This document shows positions 7,204 through 11,236 of a DNA stretch of 11,236 bases, one piece after another. Position numbers and translations under genes: made by a program. How positions within the stretch are numbered: the stretch's first letter is position 1; each line of letters opens with the position of its first letter. The DNA is from DATKDU01 sp035649415 (GTDB taxonomy: Bacteria > Planctomycetota > Planctomycetia > Pirellulales > Pirellulaceae), in assembly GCA_035649415.1 (NCBI GenBank), contig DASRJP010000085.1, forward strand, positions 1 to 11,236. Reading direction: 5' to 3'. The notes beneath the pieces are model-generated. The model did no database searches, was not told the DNA's origin, and worked only from the letters and a program-made list of their open reading frames with translations.

Positions 7204-7483
7204 GAAGCGTCCTGTGCAAGCGGAGAATCCACGGCCATACGCGGCAACCCGCGCTCGACGGGCTGACCTCGCCGCTTTTGCGGCACGAGCAACTACGAGA
7301 ACTTACCACACAAGACCGCGCCCGGCTGCCCCTGGGCACGTCCTCGCGCCGCATAACCGGGAGGATTTTTCCGCCGGTAGCGACTGCAACCGATGGACGA
7401 TCTGCGCGGGTGATTGTCCGCTGATTCGTGAGCTAGACTTTCGCGCTTCTGCCCCGATTCCGCTCCCTTGCACGGGACTCGAC
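7204..7483. other. divergent promoter region between ABC operon and AAA ATPase gene
   Basis: 280 bases that must hold the start signals of both divergent genes. An open plus-strand frame continues upstream of the AAA gene through this region and into the ATPase gene, but its translation is Arg/Ala/Pro-rich and unlike a domain. A small hairpin GCCGC-TTTT-GCGGC sits at 7271-7284. I could not find a convincing -35/-10 pair. Confidence 0.35.
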
Positions 7484-8833
7484 ATGGACAATCTCAGCTT
7501 CGCTTCGGCCGTCGCCGACGGCTCGTCGGCCACCGTCGTCTTGCCTCAGTCGGCCCGGCCTGATGCACACCACGACGCCTTCCTTCCCCGCGAGCCGCAG
7601 ACGCTCGACGAGTCTGGCCTCTCGTCCACGGATATCGAGTCGCTGATCCTCAAACATTTGCTCATCTGCGGCCAGGCAACCGGGCGCAAGATCGCCGATC
7701 AAGTCAAGCTCCCCTTCGGCATTACTCAGGAGCTGCTCCGCGGACTCAAGCAGCAGTTGCTGGTGAACTACAAGAGCCAGGCGGCCATGGGGGACTTCGA
7801 TCACGAGCTGACCACCGAGGGGGAAACAAAGGCCCGCTGGTATATCGAGCGCTGCACCTATTGCGGCGCCGCGCCTGTGCCGCTCAAGGACTATATCGTC
7901 AGCATTGAAAAGCAGTCGGTGCGCCGAAACCGACCGAAGCTAGCCGACTTGTGTGCCGCCTACTCCGATCTCACGCTGTCACCGGCCATCATCAGCACGA
8001 TTGGACAGGCGATCCATACCGGCCGCGGCATGTTTATCTACGGCCCTCCCGGCAATGGCAAAACGAGCATTGCCGAGCGGGTTATTCGGGCCGCCCAGCA
8101 ATACATCTGGGTGCCGCGAACGGTGGTGATCACGGGTGAAACCATCCGGCTGTTCGACCCCGCCAGCCATGAAGAGGCGCCGCCGACTTCTTCGGGCCAT
8201 CTGCTGGAAATGGCACGATACGACCGACGTTGGGTGCGCATCAAACGGCCGTCGATCATCGTCGGCGGCGAATTGAAGCTCGAGCACCTGGAATTTGCCT
8301 CACATAACGCTACGGGAATCATTGAAGCGCCGCTGCAATTGAAGGCCAACGGCGGAGCGCTGGTGGTAGACGATTTCGGCCGCCAGCGGGTCAGCCCCGA
8401 CGAACTGCTCAATCGCTGGATCGTGCCTCTGGAAAAGGGGCACGACTATCTCACGCTCCCGTCGGGCCGACAGATTCAGGTCCCCTTCGATCCCATTTTG
8501 GTGTTTTCGACCAACATCGAGCCGCGCAAGCTGGTGGACGAGGCTTTTTTGCGGCGCATGCCGTACAAAGTCGAGATTCCGGATCCGACGCCGCGAGAAT
8601 TCCGCGAGCTGATCAAGCAATGGTGCACCAGGCAGGAGATCGAGTATCGCGACGACGCGGTGGATCACCTGCTCAGCAAGCATTACACAGAAGCGAAGCG
8701 GCCGATGCGTTTCTGCCACCCGCGCGATCTGCTGCTCCAGGTCACGACGTTCTTTGAATTCCACGAGCTGCCCAAAGTGCTCTCCAGCAAGGCGTTCGAC
8801 GTGGCCGTGAAGAACTACTTTGCCGGGCTGTAG
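7484..8833 (+). CDS. AAA-type ATPase with N-terminal helical region
   Basis: 449 residues from the ATG at 7484. The frame is open further upstream, but that sequence crosses the divergent promoter region and overlaps the ABC gene, so I reject the longer form. Residues 1-45 look disordered. Residues 48-115 are a helical, possibly winged-helix segment (SSTDIESLILKHLL, GRKIADQVKLP, ITQELLRGLKQQLL). Next comes an isolated CTYC pair (124-127). The AAA core has Walker A GPPGNGKT (187-194), Walker B ALVVDDFG (292-299), sensor 1 FSTN (341-344), FLRRMP (355-360) with candidate arginine fingers R357/R358, and a sensor-2-like HPRDLL (R414). Walker B ends in DD rather than the usual DE. I recognise the fold but not a named gene; such proteins are usually annotated only as ATP-binding protein. 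Its target is unknown, and the weak GGGA-like sequence before the ATG is a poor ribosome site. Confidence 0.85.
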   Translation: MDNLSFASAVADGSSATVVLPQSARPDAHHDAFLPREPQTLDESGLSSTDIESLILKHLLICGQATGRKIADQVKLPFGITQELLRGLKQQLLVNYKSQAAMGDFDHELTTEGETKARWYIERCTYCGAAPVPLKDYIVSIEKQSVRRNRPKLADLCAAYSDLTLSPAIISTIGQAIHTGRGMFIYGPPGNGKTSIAERVIRAAQQYIWVPRTVVITGETIRLFDPASHEEAPPTSSGHLLEMARYDRRWVRIKRPSIIVGGELKLEHLEFASHNATGIIEAPLQLKANGGALVVDDFGRQRVSPDELLNRWIVPLEKGHDYLTLPSGRQIQVPFDPILVFSTNIEPRKLVDEAFLRRMPYKVEIPDPTPREFRELIKQWCTRQEIEYRDDAVDHLLSKHYTEAKRPMRFCHPRDLLLQVTTFFEFHELPKVLSSKAFDVAVKNYFAGL

Positions 8834-8903
8834 GCTTGTCAGCGGCGCGACTGAAACGTGGAGACAACCGCGGCCCTCTTAATCTCCTCCCAGGGATGCC
8901 TCC

Positions 8904-8918
8904 CGGTCGGCACGACCG
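8904..8918. repeat. short hairpin after the AAA ATPase gene
   Basis: CGGTCG (8904-8909), GCA, CGACCG (8913-8918): a perfect 6-bp stem with a 3-base loop, 70 bases after the AAA stop codon. No T-run follows, so a terminator role is uncertain. Confidence 0.3.
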
Positions 8919-8975
8919 TCAGAACCGCTATCCCAGGGCCGACCTCCTGGCGGAAATCGACCTAGAGTTTCTGTT

Positions 8976-8997
8976 AGGCGCGGGGTGACTTGCGCCT
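8976..8997 (+). repeat. inverted repeat in the leader of the Asp/Lys-rich protein gene
   Basis: AGGCGC (8976-8981) and GCGCCT (8992-8997) with a 10-base loop, ending 9 bases before the Shine-Dalgarno at 9007. It could form a 5'-UTR hairpin or bind a regulator. Confidence 0.3.
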
Positions 8998-9006
8998 TCC
9001 ACTCTT

Positions 9007-9012
9007 AAGGAG
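9007..9012 (+). promoter_or_regulatory. strong Shine-Dalgarno (AAGGAG)
   Basis: AAGGAG with 8 bases to the ATG at 9021. It is the strongest ribosome binding site in the window and, together with the signal peptide, fixes the start of the following gene. It suggests high translation. Confidence 0.75.
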
Positions 9013-9020
9013 ATTTCCAC

Positions 9021-9827
9021 ATGCGATTTGTGACATCGTTTTTGCTATGCGTCGCGCTTGCTGTCTGCTTCGGACCTGCCGCCTACGCCAGAGGGGGACG
9101 GGGAGGTGGCGGTGGAGGCGGAGGCGGCAACGCCCACGGTGGTGGTGGCGGTGGTGGTGCCCAGGCAAAGAAGCAGTCCGGCAATGGCAGCGGCCACACC
9201 ACGAAGGTCAACGACCACAAAAAGGTGAAGGACACCTCGACCGCCAAGGAGCACGGCAGCCAGAAAAAGGACACCAAGCCCGCCAAGGAAGACAAGCAGA
9301 CAGCCAAGGAGGACAAGAAGCTGGCTAAGGAAGACAAAAAGCTTGCCAAGGACGAACGCAAGAAGCAAAAGAAGTCCCGCGTCGAATCGGCCGCTGAAGA
9401 CAACGACATCGAAGGGGATGAAGAGGTCATGGACGATGACGGCACGGCCGATGACGGCGACCCGTCCGACGACGGAGACGGCGAAACGGCCCACGTCGAT
9501 CATCCCGGCAAAGGCATCGGCCGGCACGTTCGCGAGTTGAAGGGGCTGAGCCCCGAGGAGAAGAAGGAAGCCATCAAGCGGCTCCAGCAGGAGCACGGCA
9601 TTGCCAAGGGCCGGTTCAAGGACCGGACCGGAACCGACGGCGATGGGGACGACGACGGAGACGACGCCGGCGGTGATTCCGGCGGAAACACCGGCGACGA
9701 CACAACCGGCGACGACACGACAGGCGACGACGGCCGGGACGCCGATGACGGTAGTGACACGGACGAGGACGATAGTCAGGGAGACAACGACAACCAGGGG
9801 GAAGATAAAGATGAGGTGGACGAGTAG
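9021..9827 (+). CDS. secreted low-complexity protein with Gly-, Lys- and Asp-rich blocks
   Basis: 268 residues. A clear signal peptide (MRFVTSFLLCVALAVCFGPAAYA, 1-23) predicts export. The mature protein is built of blocks: Gly-rich (25-46, with runs of 9 and 7 Gly), a basic segment (50-120) with four AKEDKKL-type heptads at 88-115, an acidic segment (126-160), a short conserved-looking helical segment (162-200; HPGKGIGRHVRELKGLSPEE, then KKEAIKRLQQEHGIAKGRF), and an Asp/Gly/Thr-rich acidic tail (204-268, with TGDDT repeats). There is no enzyme motif. The pattern suggests an intrinsically disordered polyampholyte able to bind cations or polyanions; calcium binding is plausible but there are no canonical loops. 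I do not recognise a family. It has its own strong ribosome site and terminator, so it is a single-gene unit. Confidence 0.85.
   Translation: MRFVTSFLLCVALAVCFGPAAYARGGRGGGGGGGGGNAHGGGGGGGAQAKKQSGNGSGHTTKVNDHKKVKDTSTAKEHGSQKKDTKPAKEDKQTAKEDKKLAKEDKKLAKDERKKQKKSRVESAAEDNDIEGDEEVMDDDGTADDGDPSDDGDGETAHVDHPGKGIGRHVRELKGLSPEEKKEAIKRLQQEHGIAKGRFKDRTGTDGDGDDDGDDAGGDSGGNTGDDTTGDDTTGDDGRDADDGSDTDEDDSQGDNDNQGEDKDEVDE
9093..9161 (+). repeat. GGN-rich simple-sequence tract encoding the Gly-rich block
   Basis: Two runs of GGN codons (mostly GGT, GGC and GGA), separated by a short NAH insert, encode poly-Gly just after the signal peptide. Such tracts are prone to slippage in multiples of three, so length variation between strains is likely. 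Confidence 0.6.
9282..9365 (+). repeat. four 21-base tandem repeats encoding AKEDKKL heptads
   Basis: In-frame 21-base units encode AKEDKQT, AKEDKKL, AKEDKKL and AKDERKK (residues 88-115 of the secreted protein). The first three differ at few positions and the fourth is more diverged. The heptad spacing with alternating charges favours a long single helix stabilised by i to i+4 salt bridges. Confidence 0.8.
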
Positions 9828-9853
9828 TCCCAAGAGAAACCTGGAAAGCGATG

Positions 9854-9884
9854 GGGCCGGGAGATTTCCCGGCCCTTTTTATTT
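9854..9884 (+). terminator. intrinsic terminator of the secreted Asp/Lys-rich protein gene
   Basis: GGGCCGGGA (9854-9862), loop GATT, TCCCGGCCC (9867-9875), followed directly by TTTTTATTT (9876-9884). This 9-bp GC-rich stem with a T-run is a textbook rho-independent terminator, 26 bases after the stop codon at 9827. It separates this gene from carB. Confidence 0.93.
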
Positions 9885-9908
9885 AGCGGCCAGATCGCGA
9901 TGTCTATT

Positions 9909-9926
9909 GAGTTCGCCGAGTTCGCC
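9909..9926 (+). repeat. tandem 9-base direct repeat upstream of carB
   Basis: GAGTTCGCC occurs twice back to back, at 9909-9917 and 9918-9926, two bases before the candidate -35 box of carB. The placement fits an activator or repressor site, but two copies of a 9-mer could also be chance slippage. Confidence 0.6.
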
Positions 9927-9928
9927 CC

Positions 9929-9957
9929 TTGAACGTCGTCTTAGCAAGTGTTAACTT
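9929..9957 (+). promoter_or_regulatory. candidate carB promoter
   Basis: TTGAAC (9929-9934), 17-base spacer, TAACTT (9952-9957). The -35 matches at 4 of 6 bases; the -10 keeps the most conserved T, A and final T. A start near 9964 would give a leader of about 110 bases beginning just before the hairpin at 9972. Because a strong terminator lies at 9854-9884, carB needs its own promoter in this interval. Confidence 0.4.
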
Positions 9958-9992
9958 CGAGGGATTTTACACACCTCGCGGCAGTCGAGGTG
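9958..9992 (+). promoter_or_regulatory. two mutually exclusive stems in the carB leader
   Basis: CACCTCG (9972-9978) pairs perfectly with CGAGGTG (9986-9992) around a 7-base loop. The same CCTCG can instead pair with CGAGG at 9958-9962. Alternative pairing of this kind can serve as a leader switch, but no T-run terminator follows and the first strand may lie upstream of the transcript start. Treat as a candidate only. Confidence 0.3.
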
Positions 9993-10071
9993 AAGGTGCG
10001 CGCCGACATGGCCAGGGGGCGGCTCGCAGCCAATCAATTCTGCCTCCCAGGGCCACAAGGACACGCTCGCA

Positions 10072-11236
10072 GTGCCCCGCCGCAGCGACATCAAGAAGAT
10101 TCTGCTCATCGGTTCCGGCCCGATCATCATCGGCCAGGCATGCGAGTTCGATTATTCCGGGACCCAAGCCTGCAAAGCGCTCCGTGAGGAAGGGTACAAA
10201 GTCGTTCTGATCAACAGCAATCCGGCCACGATCATGACTGATCCGGAGATGGCCGACCGCACGTACATCGAGCCGCTCACCTGGGAAATGGCGGCCAAAG
10301 TGATCGAAAGGGAACGTCCCGACGCGCTCCTGCCGACTCTCGGCGGCCAAACCGGGCTCAATCTGGCGATGGACCTCGCTCGCCACGGAGTACTGGACAA
10401 GTACGGCGTTGAGATGATTGGCGCCAACGCAAAGGTCATCGCCAAGGCGGAAGAGCGCGAGCAATTCAAGCAGGCCATGGAAAAAATCGGCCTGGAGGTG
10501 TGCAAGGGAGAGACAGTCCAAAGTATTGAGCACGCCCGCAAAGTTCTGGAGATGGTTGGTCTCCCCTGCGTCGTCCGCCCCAGCTTCACCCTCGGCGGCT
10601 CCGGCTCGGCGATCGCCTACAACCGCGAGGAGTTCGACACGCTCGTCCGCCGCGGCCTGGACCAGTCGCCGGTCCACGAGGTGCTGATCGAGGAGTCGGT
10701 GATCGGCTGGAAAGAATACGAGATGGAGGTGATGCGCGACATGGACGACAACGTCGTCATCATCTGCTCCATCGAGAACTTTGACCCGATGGGCGTGCAC
10801 ACCGGCGACAGCATCACCGTCGCCCCCGCCCAGACGCTGACCGACAAGGAATATCAGCGGATGCGCGACGCCAGCCTGGCGGTCATCCGCGAGATCGGTG
10901 TCGAAACCGGCGGCAGCAACATCCAGTTCGCGATTCACCCGCAGACCGGCCGGATGATCGTCATCGAGATGAATCCCCGTGTCAGCCGCAGCTCGGCGTT
11001 GGCCAGCAAGGCCACGGGTTTTCCCATCGCGAAGATTGCCGCCAAGCTGGCCGTCGGCTATCGGCTGCACGAGCTGGCCAACGATATCACGCGGAAGACC
11101 AAGGCCTGCTTCGAGCCCACGATCGACTACGTCGTCACGAAGATCCCGCGGTGGACGTTTGAAAAGTTCCCCGATGCCGACGCGACGCTGACTGTGCAGA
11201 TGAAGTCCGTTGGCGAAACGATGGCGATCGGACGGA
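10072..11236 (+). CDS. carB: carbamoyl phosphate synthetase large subunit, N-terminal part
   Basis: 388 complete codons, running off the right edge; the full protein is normally about 1,070 residues. The large subunit uses ammonia from the glutamine-hydrolysing CarA, bicarbonate and 2 ATP to make carbamoyl phosphate for arginine and pyrimidine synthesis in the cytoplasm. The visible part is the carboxyphosphate-forming half. It lines up residue for residue with the E. coli enzyme: R129, R169, GGSG (175-178), E215 in GWKEYEME, H243 in GVHTGDS, N283, Q285, E299 and N301 in IEMNPRVSRSS. The start is GTG at 10072: the product begins PRRSDIKKILLIGSGP, as E. coli begins PKRTDIKSILILGAGP, and an AAGGA lies 10 bases before it. 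No carA precedes it; the gene upstream is unrelated and ends with a strong terminator. Confidence 0.97.
   Translation, partial: MPRRSDIKKILLIGSGPIIIGQACEFDYSGTQACKALREEGYKVVLINSNPATIMTDPEMADRTYIEPLTWEMAAKVIERERPDALLPTLGGQTGLNLAMDLARHGVLDKYGVEMIGANAKVIAKAEEREQFKQAMEKIGLEVCKGETVQSIEHARKVLEMVGLPCVVRPSFTLGGSGSAIAYNREEFDTLVRRGLDQSPVHEVLIEESVIGWKEYEMEVMRDMDDNVVIICSIENFDPMGVHTGDSITVAPAQTLTDKEYQRMRDASLAVIREIGVETGGSNIQFAIHPQTGRMIVIEMNPRVSRSSALASKATGFPIAKIAAKLAVGYRLHELANDITRKTKACFEPTIDYVVTKIPRWTFEKFPDADATLTVQMKSVGETMAIGR

Noticed and set aside
7178..7483. N-terminal extension of the AAA ATPase to an ATG at 7178
   Set aside because: It would overlap the divergent ABC ATPase gene and its start region, and the added 102 residues are Arg/Ala/Pro-rich with no domain.
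9045..9833. Minus-strand open frame (262 codons) that looks like a hydrophobic membrane protein
   Set aside because: The hydrophobic Val/Leu-rich translation is the expected complement of the Asp/Lys-rich codons on the plus strand, which has the signal peptide, Shine-Dalgarno and terminator.
9900..9932. Ten-codon frame MSIEFAEFAP upstream of carB as a leader peptide
   Set aside because: It has no ribosome site, lies upstream of the candidate carB promoter, contains no Arg codons, and arises from the tandem 9-base repeat.
9967..11070. Minus-strand open frame (367 codons) opposite carB
   Set aside because: carB on the plus strand matches the E. coli enzyme residue for residue; the antisense product has no recognisable domain.

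Overview
The window looks like chromosomal DNA of a planctomycete, most likely of the Pirellulales type; this is inferred from gene content, not from a marker gene. The clues are: an N-terminal LEDRRMLA motif of the kind that opens many large planctomycete surface proteins; a secreted FG-GAP/VCBS-repeat protein; an ABC-2 permease fused to a CPBP-type membrane protease, an arrangement I associate with planctomycetes; high GC; short single-gene transcription units; and several starts without a clear Shine-Dalgarno sequence. I see no tRNA, rRNA, CRISPR array, transposase or phage gene, so this reads as ordinary chromosome rather than an island.

Layout from left to right. (1) 1-645, minus strand: the first 215 codons of a surface or adhesin-like protein that runs off the left edge. 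(2) 646-1000: a divergent intergenic region with small inverted repeats. (3) 1001-2248, plus: an exported protein with seven calcium-loop (FG-GAP/VCBS) repeats, probably a seven-bladed beta-propeller. (4) 2249-2562: a strong short hairpin followed by an AT-richer stretch with a candidate promoter. (5) 2563-3819, plus: a TadG-like membrane-anchored protein with a long beta-rich C-terminal part and no other tad genes beside it. (6) 4087-7203, minus: a two-gene operon, first the ABC ATPase (NatA type, 6427-7203), then the permease-protease fusion (NatB + CPBP, 4087-6387), separated by 39 bases that hold a 7-base tandem repeat. (7) 7484-8833, plus: an AAA-type ATPase with an N-terminal helical, possibly winged-helix region, transcribed divergently from the ABC operon. 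(8) 9021-9827, plus: a secreted low-complexity protein with Gly-rich, Lys-rich and Asp-rich blocks, with a strong ribosome binding site and a textbook intrinsic terminator. (9) 10072-11236, plus: the first 388 codons of carB, the large subunit of carbamoyl phosphate synthetase, starting at GTG and running off the right edge.

Functionally, only the ABC ATPase and the permease-protease fusion clearly work together, as one membrane exporter. Four of the other products (the edge protein, the VCBS protein, the TadG-like protein and the Asp/Lys-rich protein) are predicted to be exported or envelope-associated, so the window is rich in cell-surface functions. carB is a housekeeping gene of arginine and pyrimidine synthesis. 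No clearly new multi-gene system is visible. The points most worth a second look are the ABC-CPBP fusion, the orphan TadG-like protein, the DD Walker B of the AAA ATPase, the charge-blocked secreted protein, and the repeat and hairpin cluster in front of carB.
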